This document shows, one piece after another, positions 7,525 through 16,449 of a DNA stretch of 39,077 nt. The position numbers were made by a program, and so were the translations under genes. The stretch comes from Aquabacterium soli (GTDB lineage Bacteria > Pseudomonadota > Gammaproteobacteria > Burkholderiales > Burkholderiaceae_C): the NCBI RefSeq assembly GCF_003933735.1, contig NZ_RSED01000027.1:1-39077 (forward strand), in the 5' to 3' direction. Each line of letters begins with the position of its first letter. The stretch's first letter is position 1. The notes beneath the pieces are model-generated. The model searched no databases. It was not told the DNA's origin and saw only the letters and a program-made list of their open reading frames with translations.

Positions 7525-9588
7525 CTATTGGTCGCTGTCTTTTTGTGGAGCCGGGAAGGCTGCTGCTCGGGAAGGATTGGCTCGTTTCCAAGCTTCCAGG
7601 TCACGGCCCTTTAGCCAATAGTCGGTAGGGGCGGTATCGATGAGAGGGGCGTCATGTTTGCTGACCAAGGGCTGGCGTTCTAGGAAAAACGCTGGCTTGA
7701 GTTCCGTATCGAAAGGCCTGCGGAACATCTGCTCACCATCATCCCAGCGTAGGTCATTGACGTGTTTCCCCCATGGCTTGGCCAAAGCCTCGGCCATTTC
7801 GGGAAACAGCAGCGATAGCAGACGGTCGAAGATGGTGTTCCGCATGAAGTCCTGCTCATTGGCCCTGATGCCGTCCACAACCTCCTGGCGCCAAACGTCG
7901 TACCACTGGCGCTGACTCGGCTTTAAGTCGGGCTCATAGACGCTGAAGGCAATCATCACCAGAGAGTGGAAAGTCCGGTTCCGTCCTTTCGTCTGCCGTG
8001 CAGCGTTCAGTACACCTGCCACGTTTGCCAGCTTGTAGCCCACCGGACGATTGTGCTTGCAGCTCAGGATGCGTGCGAGGATTGATGTGTGTCCGACCAG
8101 GCGCTCATCCGTCGCTTCTGGATATCCATGGATGGTCAGCTTGTCCGCCGCATCGGCCAAACGCTCCTTGGCAGCCCTCTCTAGAGGAATGGCGTGTGGG
8201 AGCTGGCGACCATCATCATCGGTCATCACTCGCACATCATTGAGCTCGAGAACCGCGTTCAAGTACTCCTGCCTGATGTCTTCTAACGGTGTGGCAAGGA
8301 CTCGCTCGCGCCGAGCGTTTTGCTCTGCGATGACTGATGCACGGGCTTCGAGCGCCGCCAGCATCGTCACGCGATGGTTCTCCAGTATCGGGTTGTGGAG
8401 CCAAGACTTGGTCTCCAACCCTTCGACAACGACTGTGACGAGCTCTTCTCGTGTCAACCGGCCTCCCGTGCGGCTGAAGTCGATTTCCAGAGCTGCTTGA
8501 CCGGCGGCTCGAATTCGCTCGTGCCGCTCTTCGTCGATGATGTTGGTGACGGTCACCTCTATCAGCAACGGCTCATAGACGGTCGTTCCATCGGACGAGT
8601 GTGCGTGGCAGATGACGTCAGGAATCAGCCGTCCGAATCGGTGTTCCAGCCAGACCTTGTCGAGGACGAGCTGCTGGGCTGGTGCCGACCATCTGTCGGC
8701 AAGGTGGCGGCCCCTGGTTGTCGGCACGACTACCGTAGCTTCAAGCGCCGGGACCTTGAGCCTGCACTGTTCTTCGAGGATGCGTTTCACCTCGAGGTGA
8801 AGCAAGGTCTCCCGGCGCTGCGTCTGGTTCAGGCCCTCCGGAAGTACGAGCCCTTCAGGGACTGCATCGAAATGTTGGACAGCCTTCTCGGTTGCCTGGG
8901 CCAAGGCCTGCGCATCGAGTTCAGTGTCCTGCCAGTGAGAGCACCACTGCATGCTGTCGGGTAGGAGTTGTAGCCTCGCCCGAAGCTCCTCTGGACTCAT
9001 GTGGGCTAGCTCAGGTGTTTCGATGTCCAGATAGATAGTGGGTAAGGGCAGTCCATCTCGACCCAAGGTACTGATGTCGGTCCCAGGTTTTCCGGTCAGA
9101 AGTACATGAAGCACTCGGCCGTCATCGAGGGTAAGGATAGCTCGGGTTGGGTCCTCGAATTGTGCATAGTGGACCTTGTGCCGCATCGCAGGGTGTTCCA
9201 CCCAAGCCTCATATGAGCTGCCGGTCAGCCCTGTTGCGCTCGCTGTACGCCTGCGAAGCGGCAAGTCAATCCAACCGTCTTCCATGAGCTGGCGCATGGC
9301 CGCAACTCTGGCTGTGAGTACGAGGCATTCATCTCGTTCGACACCGTCTGGATGCCGAAAGTGAGGACGAATAACAAACTCGGATTTTGCGGCATTGACC
9401 GCGGTTAGAGGCTCCCCGCAGCTGGGGCATTCGCAATCGCACTTTGCTCCTCGGTGGTTTGCATCGACTTCGAGGATGTAGCGAGGCTGTCCTGTCACGC
9501 TGTCGCGAGCCCATGCCATAACGAGCTTCCTCAGAGCATGCCTGGCGCCGCGGTTCTTCCTTACCTGCAGATTCCCCTGGCCAGCCAT
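7525..9588 (-). CDS. CoiA-like nuclease with zinc ribbon
   Basis: A 687-residue protein resembling an enlarged CoiA-family protein. Residues about 48-90 form a zinc-binding region with Cys50, Cys52, Cys54, Cys57 and the 'PHFRH' His76/His79 pair, as in the CoiA N-terminus (C..CG......HF.H). Residues about 258-350 look like a PD-(D/E)XK nuclease core. A helix RETLLHLEVKRILEE is followed by RLIPDVICHA (Asp323) and the strand LLIEVTVTN (Glu343), with Thr in place of the usual Lys. The 330-residue C-terminal part is helical and unassigned. CoiA itself promotes transformation, but CoiA-like nucleases also occur in accessory regions with no competence genes, as here. It is probably the first gene of a pair with the HNH endonuclease 44 bases downstream. 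Confidence 0.72.
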   Translation of the reverse strand: MAGQGNLQVRKNRGARHALRKLVMAWARDSVTGQPRYILEVDANHRGAKCDCECPSCGEPLTAVNAAKSEFVIRPHFRHPDGVERDECLVLTARVAAMRQLMEDGWIDLPLRRRTASATGLTGSSYEAWVEHPAMRHKVHYAQFEDPTRAILTLDDGRVLHVLLTGKPGTDISTLGRDGLPLPTIYLDIETPELAHMSPEELRARLQLLPDSMQWCSHWQDTELDAQALAQATEKAVQHFDAVPEGLVLPEGLNQTQRRETLLHLEVKRILEEQCRLKVPALEATVVVPTTRGRHLADRWSAPAQQLVLDKVWLEHRFGRLIPDVICHAHSSDGTTVYEPLLIEVTVTNIIDEERHERIRAAGQAALEIDFSRTGGRLTREELVTVVVEGLETKSWLHNPILENHRVTMLAALEARASVIAEQNARRERVLATPLEDIRQEYLNAVLELNDVRVMTDDDGRQLPHAIPLERAAKERLADAADKLTIHGYPEATDERLVGHTSILARILSCKHNRPVGYKLANVAGVLNAARQTKGRNRTFHSLVMIAFSVYEPDLKPSQRQWYDVWRQEVVDGIRANEQDFMRNTIFDRLLSLLFPEMAEALAKPWGKHVNDLRWDDGEQMFRRPFDTELKPAFFLERQPLVSKHDAPLIDTAPTDYWLKGRDLEAWKRANPSRAAAFPAPQKDSDQ

Positions 9589-9804
9589 GGTCGCCCCCCT
9601 GTTGAACTTGTCTTGCCTCTGTGGGCCATGTTTCTAATATTACAAGAAGGCGGACAGAATTCTGATTTGGCTCGCGTTTTCGACATTCTGGTAGATGACG
9701 CCTACTGGTGTATGAAAGGCAACTGCACACCATTGCTCAGAGATGAAGATTTCTTTCTGCGATACCCCGTGCACTGCTCTTGGCTAGCAGTCGCTTCGCC
9801 GAAG
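9589..9804. other. Intergenic, upstream of CoiA-like gene
   Basis: No gene that I can support. On the minus strand a TAATAT box (within about 9637-9651) lies in a position that could serve the CoiA-like gene, but no good -35 is visible. The right boundary is the left inverted repeat of the IS3-family element. Confidence 0.4.
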
Positions 9805-9830
9805 TGAAGCGCCCCGAGTTTCGCGGAGGC
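9805..9830 (+). repeat. IS left inverted repeat
   Basis: Twenty-six bases identical to the reverse complement of 11091-11116. The element begins with TG, the IS3-family hallmark. Confidence 0.95.
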
Positions 9831-9852
9831 TCCAACCCTGGAGAATGGAGCC

Positions 9853-10175
9853 ATGAAGAAGTCCCCGAAGTTTTCGCCTGAGGTGCGCGAGCGCGCCGTG
9901 CGCATGGTGCAGGAGCACCGGGCGGAGTACCCGTCGCAATGGGCGGCCATCGAATCGATTGCCGAGAAGATCGGATGTGTCCCACAGACCCTTCACACCT
10001 GGGTGCGTCAGCACGAGGCGATGCTGGACAACGTGACGGCGTCTCGACAGCCGAAGCCCAGCGCATCAAAGACCTGGAGCGCGAGGTACGTGAACTGCGC
10101 AAGGCCAATGAGATCCTGAAGCTGGCCAGCGCGTTTTTCGCCCAGGCGGAGCTCGACCGCCGGATCAAGTCCTGA
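9853..10175 (+). pseudogene. IS3-family transposase orfA, frameshifted
   Basis: The first frame reads [18 protein letters not shown] and on through a helix-turn-helix ([17 protein letters not shown]). After about 10020 the natural continuation, [20 protein letters not shown] then [19 protein letters not shown], is found one frame away and ends at TGA 10173-10175. One base appears to be missing in the 'GAGGCGATGCTGG' stretch. In IS3 elements OrfA binds the terminal repeats and fuses to OrfB by -1 frameshifting. The orfA second half and orfB keep that -1 relation here, so the break inside orfA is a lesion and not the programmed site. Without restoration no OrfAB fusion can form. Confidence 0.85.
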
Positions 10176-11077
10176 AGGCCTTCGTCGACCAGCACCGCAA
10201 GCAGTTTGGGGTCGAGTCGATCTGCCATGTCTTGCAGATCGCCCCATCAGCGTATTGGCTGCACGCCGCACGTCAGCGGCAACCAGCCTTGCGCTCGCTA
10301 CGTGCTCAGCGCGATGCGGAGCTGGTCCCCCTGATCCAACGTGTGTGGCGCGCCAACCTGCAGGTCTATGGCGCAGACAAGGTCTGGCTTCAGCTCAATC
10401 GGGAGGGCGTCAGCGTGGCGCGTTGTACCGTCGAGCGGCTGATGCGCGTGCAAGGCCTGCAGGGCGTGCGCCGAGGCAAGGCGCAGCGCACCACCATCGC
10501 TGATCCCAAGGCGCCATGTCCGCTTGATCGGGTCAACCGGCAGTTCAGGGCTGATCGGCCCAATCAGCTGTGGGTCTCGGACTTCACCTACGTCTCGACC
10601 TGGCAGGGCTGGGTCTACGTGGCCTTCGTCATTGACGTGTTCAGCCGCCGCATCGTAGATTGGCGCCAGAGCAGTTCCATGCACACCGACTTCGTGCTTG
10701 ATGCGCTGGAGCAGGCCCTGTACGACCGCAAGCCCTCAGAGGACGATGGCCTGATTCACCATTCCGACAGGGGCTCGCAATATCTCTCGATTCGCTACAG
10801 CGGACGGCTGGCCGAGGCCGGGATCGAGCCCTCCGTGGGTTCCAAGGGCGACAGCTATGACAACGCACTGGCCGAGACCATCAACGGCTTGTACAAGGCC
10901 GAAATCATCCACCGTCGTGGACCGTGGAAGACCAAGCAGGCTGTCGAGCTGGCCACGCTGGAATGGGTCTCCTGGTTCAACCATCATTGATTGATGGGGC
11001 CACTTGGCAATGTCCCGCCCGCAGAGTTAGAGGCAAACTACCATCAACAACGCGCTGATCAGGCCGCGACCGTCTGA
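10172..11077 (+). pseudogene. IS3-family transposase orfB, premature stop
   Basis: An rve-type DDE integrase. The frame opens at about 10172 with a CTG codon ([18 protein letters not shown]). IS3 orfB is normally made by -1 frameshifting from orfA, so no strong start is expected; the first in-frame ATG-initiated stretch starts at 10232. The core contains DFTYVSTWQGWVYVAFVIDV (both the first catalytic Asp and the following Asp region), HHSDRGSQY and GDSYDNALAETINGLYK with the catalytic Glu. Reading stops at TGA 10988-10990 after WFNHH. The same frame continues with LMGPLGNVPPAELEANY to TGA 11075-11077, exactly the tail expected for this IS group (NHHRLM...). So an Arg codon has become a stop, removing about 29 residues. 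Confidence 0.88.
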
Positions 11078-11090
11078 CTTAAACCAACTG

Positions 11091-11116
11091 GCCTCCGCGA
11101 AACTCGGGGCGCTTCA
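11091..11116 (-). repeat. IS right inverted repeat
   Basis: Twenty-six bases that pair perfectly with 9805-9830. The element ends with CA, and the bases beyond it do not match the left flank. Confidence 0.95.
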
Positions 11117-11302
11117 CGGGCGATTCACATGCGATAGTTGAGGCGGTCGCAGTGATTTCTCCTTGGCTGAAGTTGCTTGGGTTCCACCTCAACCTTATCC
11201 GGGTGCTACACGAAGGCCACCCCATCTCTCGCAGGGCGTATTTCTTCAAGAACTTTCACCACGTCCTGGGACATCACCCCGCCTCCCCCTCAAAACCACG
11301 AC

Positions 11303-13924
11303 ATGCCATCTACCTCCGACGTCCTGATTCACCTGGACCATGGCGACAGCGCCCTGGCGCTTCCAGAGGATCAACTGGTCCATCGCCGGCAGTTCGCGCA
11401 TCTTCGAGACCAAGTGATCCGACATTTGGATGCCTTGCCCGATCCGGGGGGCTCGACCTTGGGCGACGAGCAGACCGGCGGCGGGTGGACGCAATTCCTT
11501 GACGGTACTCGCGGCGCTGGTAAATCCACCTTCATGGGCTCCGTCAAGAAGGCCTTCGAGGACGACAAGGCTATCCGCGGCCGGATGGCCTTCATCGGGC
11601 TGATCGATCCCAGTCGCCTTGAGCTAAGTGAAGTGCCGCTGCTGTTGATACTTCAACGCCTCAAGAAGCGGGTCGACAGCGAGCTTAAGGGCCTACGGCA
11701 TGGCGAGGACGAACGCATTCGCGACGAATGGCGTCAGGCCTTTAAGAGCGTCGCTGGCGGGTTGAGCCTGTTTGCCCGGGACTACCACCCGCTCGACGGC
11801 CACGATCCGGACCTATTCCTCGACTGGGGGCTGGAACGCGCGAGCGACGGCGCGAGCCTGCGCGCGAGACTTCATCAGCTGTTCGCCATCGCCTGCCGCA
11901 TCCTGGGCGTGAAGGCGCTGATGTGGGCCTTCGACGACGGAGACACGAACGCATCGCAGGCCATCGCGATCCTGGAATGCATCCGGAAGTACCTGGACGC
12001 GCCGCTGGTGATGGTCATGGTCACCGGCGACATGGAGCTCTATTCGCTGCTCGTGCGGCGGCACTTCGCAAAGACCGTCGCGGACGATCCCAAAGCCGCG
12101 TTGGACCTCACGCGAAACTCTAAGCCTGGCGATCGATCTTTGCAGTACCTGCGCATGATCGACCACTTGGAAGAGCAGTACCTGCTGAAGCTCTTTCCAA
12201 TTCGCCGAAGAAGTCAACTGCTGCCGCTTCGGCACCTCATGGAGCGGACAGATTCGACCTGTCGTGTCACGAGTTCGGCTTGGGTCAGCGCCACGCCGAA
12301 GGTACAGGACCTGCTGGCTGCCATCGTGAAGCGCGGGCTTCGTGTCAAGACCGCCGGCGACGTTGCGCTGTATGTCGAGTTCTTGGCGACTCAGCCCTTA
12401 CGTTCGGTGTTGCAGGTCATGTCTAAGTGCTCACAGCACCTCTCGGTCGGCAAGGACGAGAAATTCGAGGATGCGGATTGGTCGACTGAACTGACCGAGG
12501 ACTTGGCAGGTGCGCTGCAGAGCCTCGGCTTGACCAGCCTCTACAAGTTCGCGTTGGACGTGGAAGCCCTGTCGGACAAGGAATTGGACGTGTTGACGCA
12601 GGCTGTATTCGACCTGTCGCTTCTGGACGGCGATCTCGATACGGCGCCCTATCTGCGGCCCATGTCGGCGAACCAAGACATCCGATCGAGCTTCATGGCG
12701 TTGGCAGCGGAAGTGCCAAAGGTCTGCGCCCTGCAGCCGGGGACGACGCTTCGCTACCTGCTGCGCGGGCCCGGCAGTGTCAGTCTGTACGCACTGGCCG
12801 AGGGTCAGATGGATCCAGGCCTTCCCGAGGACTTGCGGCGGCGTCGATTCAAGGACTACATCGGGATGGGGCGCAAAGAGGATGCCCTGGATTGGGGGAG
12901 ACGCGCGACAGCCGTGATCGCCCTGCCTTACAGCATCAACCCGAAGGTCCGGGTCGTCCTTCCTGGGGTGATCGGCCTGAATCGAAAGCGGCGTCACAAC
13001 AACCCGAACGAAATGGCAGCCAGAACGGCGATTAGCAACGCCCTGAGCGACAAAAGAGCGCCATTCCCTGTATTCGCTCTGGCATTGGTTGATGTCTCGA
13101 GCCCTTCGGGAACGCGGACCTATGCGTCGATCTTCGTCCTGCTGGGCATCATAGAGAAGCTGCTGTCATCCGGTCTGGAAGAATCGAACAAGATCCTCGA
13201 CCGCGTGTATCCCGCATTGACTGTGTCCGCGCCAAGCTGGTCGCGTGCAGGAAGCGTCACTTCCGACGAAGGATCCGACCCCGCCGTATACAGGGCTGCA
13301 AAGGAAGAGGATCTGGAGAAGCGAAGCGACCTTTGGAGCAGGATGACCGAGTGGCGAGAAGAGTCGATCAAGCTGAAGGACGCCATTTCGCCCTCGGCTG
13401 TCGCCTTGGGAAAGGTCTGGTCACGCATCTTCTTCAGCCTCCAGAACGCCTGTGACGACTTGCGGCCACATGCGGACTTCTGTGACGTCATGGAGATCTT
13501 CGCCCAGTGCGTGATCAACGCATTCCTTGTGGAAGAGTCGGAACATCATCTGCTGGTGAAGCCCTCCGCAACGCCAACACCCTCCGTCCAGGATAGACGG
13601 AACCCGCGCGTGTCGACAAAGGTCTTCATCGACAAGCTGAAGGGCATGAGCTTTCGCAGGGATGAGTTGCCGCTGACATCCATCGTGGCGACCTGCCCCC
13701 TGATTCTTGGTCTTCTGGAGTCGACCGACGATGTCGCGAACGCGCTCATCGGGCTGTTCCCGGCCGGCACTGACAAGGATTCGATCAAGCTGCTGCTGCG
13801 CCCAGCGGCGCTCGCGCGCGAGATGAAGAAGATCTCAATCGCCGGGGGGCCAGCAACTGCCAAGCCTTCCGCGTCGACAGACAACTCGGCGCCCGTGGCG
13901 AGCGTCGCCGACGACGAATTATGA
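11303..13924 (+). CDS. rdrA: RADAR ATPase RdrA (KAP-like P-loop NTPase)
   Basis: A protein of 873 residues from the ATG chosen here (MPSTSDVLIHLDHGD); an upstream TTG at 11177 would add 42 residues with no family-like content. Residues 68-76, GTRGAGKST, are the Walker A motif. ALMWAFDDGD (205-214, Asp211/Asp212) fits Walker B, and PLVMVMVTGDME about 25-35 residues later fits the next core strand. The remainder is mostly helical. Size, motifs and position directly before an adenosine-deaminase-like gene match RdrA of the RADAR anti-phage system, where RdrA ATPase rings assemble with RdrB deaminase cages. The stop overlaps the rdrB start as ATTATGA, implying translational coupling. The broken IS element ends 186 bp upstream. 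Calling it RdrA rests on architecture, not on an alignment. Confidence 0.85.
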   Translation: MPSTSDVLIHLDHGDSALALPEDQLVHRRQFAHLRDQVIRHLDALPDPGGSTLGDEQTGGGWTQFLDGTRGAGKSTFMGSVKKAFEDDKAIRGRMAFIGLIDPSRLELSEVPLLLILQRLKKRVDSELKGLRHGEDERIRDEWRQAFKSVAGGLSLFARDYHPLDGHDPDLFLDWGLERASDGASLRARLHQLFAIACRILGVKALMWAFDDGDTNASQAIAILECIRKYLDAPLVMVMVTGDMELYSLLVRRHFAKTVADDPKAALDLTRNSKPGDRSLQYLRMIDHLEEQYLLKLFPIRRRSQLLPLRHLMERTDSTCRVTSSAWVSATPKVQDLLAAIVKRGLRVKTAGDVALYVEFLATQPLRSVLQVMSKCSQHLSVGKDEKFEDADWSTELTEDLAGALQSLGLTSLYKFALDVEALSDKELDVLTQAVFDLSLLDGDLDTAPYLRPMSANQDIRSSFMALAAEVPKVCALQPGTTLRYLLRGPGSVSLYALAEGQMDPGLPEDLRRRRFKDYIGMGRKEDALDWGRRATAVIALPYSINPKVRVVLPGVIGLNRKRRHNNPNEMAARTAISNALSDKRAPFPVFALALVDVSSPSGTRTYASIFVLLGIIEKLLSSGLEESNKILDRVYPALTVSAPSWSRAGSVTSDEGSDPAVYRAAKEEDLEKRSDLWSRMTEWREESIKLKDAISPSAVALGKVWSRIFFSLQNACDDLRPHADFCDVMEIFAQCVINAFLVEESEHHLLVKPSATPTPSVQDRRNPRVSTKVFIDKLKGMSFRRDELPLTSIVATCPLILGLLESTDDVANALIGLFPAGTDKDSIKLLLRPAALAREMKKISIAGGPATAKPSASTDNSAPVASVADDEL

Positions 13925-16449
13925 ACGCCCAAGCCGCTTCTGTCGGCTCCCTCCTGGCCATCCTGGCGCTGTCGGACCACCGGGTCCTCCAGACCGCTTG
14001 GTCGACGCCCTTCACGTCGGGGGTGGGGTGGTCGGAACTCCGCAAGCCGGTCTATCTGGCGTTCCAGGCTTGGGCGGCTCGCTACCCCGATCACGTCTTC
14101 GACTCGGCGTGGCAACGGCTGAGTCAATGTCAATTTCGGCAGGCCAGCCTGCCCTTGGCCCTGCTGGTCGAATTGCGCGACGAGTTCCTGGAATGGCGAC
14201 ACGGCGAAGCCTGGGTACGACGCGATCAGCTCGGCGCTTGGCAGCAAGGGTTGGCCAGCCGTATGTCCACGCTTCCCGTACGCGCCGCAGCATACTTGTG
14301 GGCTCGACCTGAGTCCGTGGGCGATGGTATGCGTGCCATCGAACTCCAACGCAACAGGGGGGATCGACCGCGAGTCCCGTGGCAGTGGCAAGTGCTGCCG
14401 ATGTTGCGCCCTGACGAGCCCCCCGTTTCCGCCTACATCGACCGCGAGGGCTTGCACGAGACACACCTGCACCTGAACGGAAGCACCCACGCCGAGGTGT
14501 GTTGGCTTCGGGCTCTCGGCGAACCGCGGGCTGAGAGCGAGGAGTTCGTCAAGGCCTGGACCGGAGGAGCGAATTCGGCTCGCCTGCATGACCTCGTGGA
14601 GCAGGCCAATCCCTATCTGACGCCCCATGTCTTCTACCGACACCTGCGGGTCGCAGGCCGCCTGCGAGCCTGGTTGAAGGCCGCGAGCGAGCATCGGATC
14701 GCCCCAAACTCGCGATTTCCAGTCTCCTGCCACGACTTGGACGAGATGGACGAATCTGAGTGGTCAGTCGGTTTGCAAACGCCCAACTTGCCCAGGCATC
14801 AAGGCCTCGAGATCGGCGACGAGCTGGTTTGGATGTCCCGGCTGCTCGCCTCCCTGCAGGCACGGCCTAGCGCGACGCTGTCCCGGATGCTGCACGCCTA
14901 CCTGCTGCTGATGCACGAGCACTACCGGCTCCTGGTGCAGGGCGAGTCGCAGTACGGCTTCGACCAGTTCCAGAAGTTCACCCTTACAGAGCTTCGCGCG
15001 CCGGCGGAAAGGGACTACCAGAGTCGCTTCCTCGCCATGCATGGCCGTTCCACCATCAGCAAGATCGGCTACCTGGAGGGGCGATTCGCGCCCAAGGATT
15101 CGTTGGAAGGGGTAGAGACGCTCTTGCGCTCGATCCTGGGCGGCTATTGCAGCTACCTGCATGAGGTCGGTGCGGCAGGCCAGACGGCCAACCCCAAGCC
15201 AAGGACGCTGTCGGACGTGTTGGCCGAACTCGAGCGCTACTTCGCGAAGCCACCCACCTCGGACCGGGCCTTCCATCGCTTGACCCTGGTCGCCCACTTC
15301 ATCAAACAACCCTGGTCGGCGATCCCGCGACACCGTGCAGGCCCCTACCGGCACCATGCCCTGGACAAGCGCCTGCGCCAAGTGACCGGCGTGCTGCTGC
15401 GATCGCTGTCGACCTGGCCGCGGCTGCGGACCTGGGTTCGGGGCGTCGATGCGGCCGCGAACGAACTGCACGCTCCCGCCGACGTATTCGCTCCTGTGTA
15501 TCGCGTCTGCCAGCGGGCGGGCCTGACGCGACGCAGCTACCACGCCGGTGAGGACTTCCGGCATCTGCTTTCAGGCATCGCGGCCATCTGGGAGGCCTTG
15601 ACCCTGCTCGACCTAAAGGACGGCGATCGCATCGGGCACGGGACAGCCATGGGGATCCGACCCAGCTTGTGGCTCGATCGCATGCCCGACAGGCTCAACC
15701 TCACTCGCGGTGAATGGATGTTCGGCGTTCTGGCCGGTTGGCAGCTGCTGCGCGACCTGCCTGACATGCAGGCCACGGCGCACCGCCTGCAGGGCGAGTT
15801 GGAGGCCACGGCCCGGCAGGTCTTCCGCGAGTCCATCCCAGCACGCGATCTCGAAGGCGCGATGGCGCTCCGTGGTCTGTGCCGGCAATCGCTTCTTCGC
15901 CACAAAGTCGACCCGGAAGGCGCCGACAGTGAACCCCTAAGCGATCTCTGGCGCGAAGAGGCCGCGGTGGTCCGTCGCGCACGGGACGAGCAACCGCGAC
16001 AGGTCGAGTTGCTCTGGCGGTGGCTAAGCGACGAAGGCATCCAGGAACGAACCGACGAGTGGATCTCTAAGGAAGCCGCCTTTCTCGATGCTCCCGCCTA
16101 CCTCCGGCTGCAGCAGGCGCTGATGCAGGCCGTCGCCGACCGGTCCGTGCTGATCGAGACCTTGCCATCGAGCAACGTCCGAATCAGTCAGTACTATTGC
16201 ATCGACGAGCACCATGCATTGCGCTGGATGCGCGTACCCGGCCATGTCGAAGCCGGCGACCCGGCCATCATGACGTGCCTAGGGTCCGACGACCCCGGGA
16301 TATTTGCCGGCGATCTGGAGACTGAGTTCTATCTGCTGTACGCGACCCTGAGGCGTCAGAGCACTTCAGACGTGGAGAGCCTGCAGCGCGTGAGCGAGTT
16401 GAACGAGCGAGGGCGGGTCTACCGTTTCCACGATCCTTTCCTCGCCTGA
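13921..16449 (+). CDS. rdrB: RADAR adenosine deaminase RdrB
   Basis: An 842-residue protein carrying all active-site motifs of the adenosine deaminase superfamily, spread over a much longer chain than ordinary ADA (about 350 residues). His182-x-His184 lies in THLHLNGS, His541 and Glu544 in the HAGED segment, His573 in DRIGHGT, and Asp790-Asp791 in GSDDPGIF, with ETLPSSNVRI as the 'SN' strand. By analogy with ADA, the zinc ligands are His182, His184, His541 and Asp790, and the catalytic residues are Glu544, His573 and Asp791. RdrB of RADAR is this type of enlarged deaminase, acting with RdrA on adenosine or ATP-type substrates during phage infection (reports favour RNA editing or nucleotide deamination). 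It overlaps rdrA by 4 nt. All catalytic residues are intact, so an active enzyme is expected. Confidence 0.87.
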   Translation: MNAQAASVGSLLAILALSDHRVLQTAWSTPFTSGVGWSELRKPVYLAFQAWAARYPDHVFDSAWQRLSQCQFRQASLPLALLVELRDEFLEWRHGEAWVRRDQLGAWQQGLASRMSTLPVRAAAYLWARPESVGDGMRAIELQRNRGDRPRVPWQWQVLPMLRPDEPPVSAYIDREGLHETHLHLNGSTHAEVCWLRALGEPRAESEEFVKAWTGGANSARLHDLVEQANPYLTPHVFYRHLRVAGRLRAWLKAASEHRIAPNSRFPVSCHDLDEMDESEWSVGLQTPNLPRHQGLEIGDELVWMSRLLASLQARPSATLSRMLHAYLLLMHEHYRLLVQGESQYGFDQFQKFTLTELRAPAERDYQSRFLAMHGRSTISKIGYLEGRFAPKDSLEGVETLLRSILGGYCSYLHEVGAAGQTANPKPRTLSDVLAELERYFAKPPTSDRAFHRLTLVAHFIKQPWSAIPRHRAGPYRHHALDKRLRQVTGVLLRSLSTWPRLRTWVRGVDAAANELHAPADVFAPVYRVCQRAGLTRRSYHAGEDFRHLLSGIAAIWEALTLLDLKDGDRIGHGTAMGIRPSLWLDRMPDRLNLTRGEWMFGVLAGWQLLRDLPDMQATAHRLQGELEATARQVFRESIPARDLEGAMALRGLCRQSLLRHKVDPEGADSEPLSDLWREEAAVVRRARDEQPRQVELLWRWLSDEGIQERTDEWISKEAAFLDAPAYLRLQQALMQAVADRSVLIETLPSSNVRISQYYCIDEHHALRWMRVPGHVEAGDPAIMTCLGSDDPGIFAGDLETEFYLLYATLRRQSTSDVESLQRVSELNERGRVYRFHDPFLA

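Larger units (their letters stand above)
9805..11116 (+). mobile_element. IS3-family insertion sequence, decayed
   Basis: A 1312-bp element bounded by perfect 26-bp inverted repeats that begin TGAAGCGCCCCGAG and end CTCGGGGCGCTTCA, with the TG...CA termini usual for IS3. It encodes orfA (helix-turn-helix plus leucine-zipper region) and orfB (DDE integrase) in the usual -1 frame relation. Both are damaged: orfA by a single-base frameshift near 10020 and orfB by an in-frame TGA at 10988-10990. The bases flanking the two ends (left GAAG, right CGGG) do not form a target-site duplication, which suggests a rearrangement or IS-mediated deletion after insertion. It sits 186 bp before the RdrA-like gene. 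Confidence 0.93.

Noticed and set aside
10988..10990. The TGA in orfB as the natural end of the transposase
   Set aside because: The same frame continues with the expected NVPPAE-type C-terminus up to 11077, so the stop is premature.
11177..11302. Upstream TTG start for RdrA
   Set aside because: The added 42 residues have no family-like content; the ATG at 11303 gives a normal-looking N-terminus. Not fully excluded, since no strong ribosome-binding site precedes either.
13546..14733. A 395-codon open frame on the minus strand across the rdrA-rdrB junction
   Set aside because: Both forward genes are strongly supported by motifs, and the reverse product has no family features.
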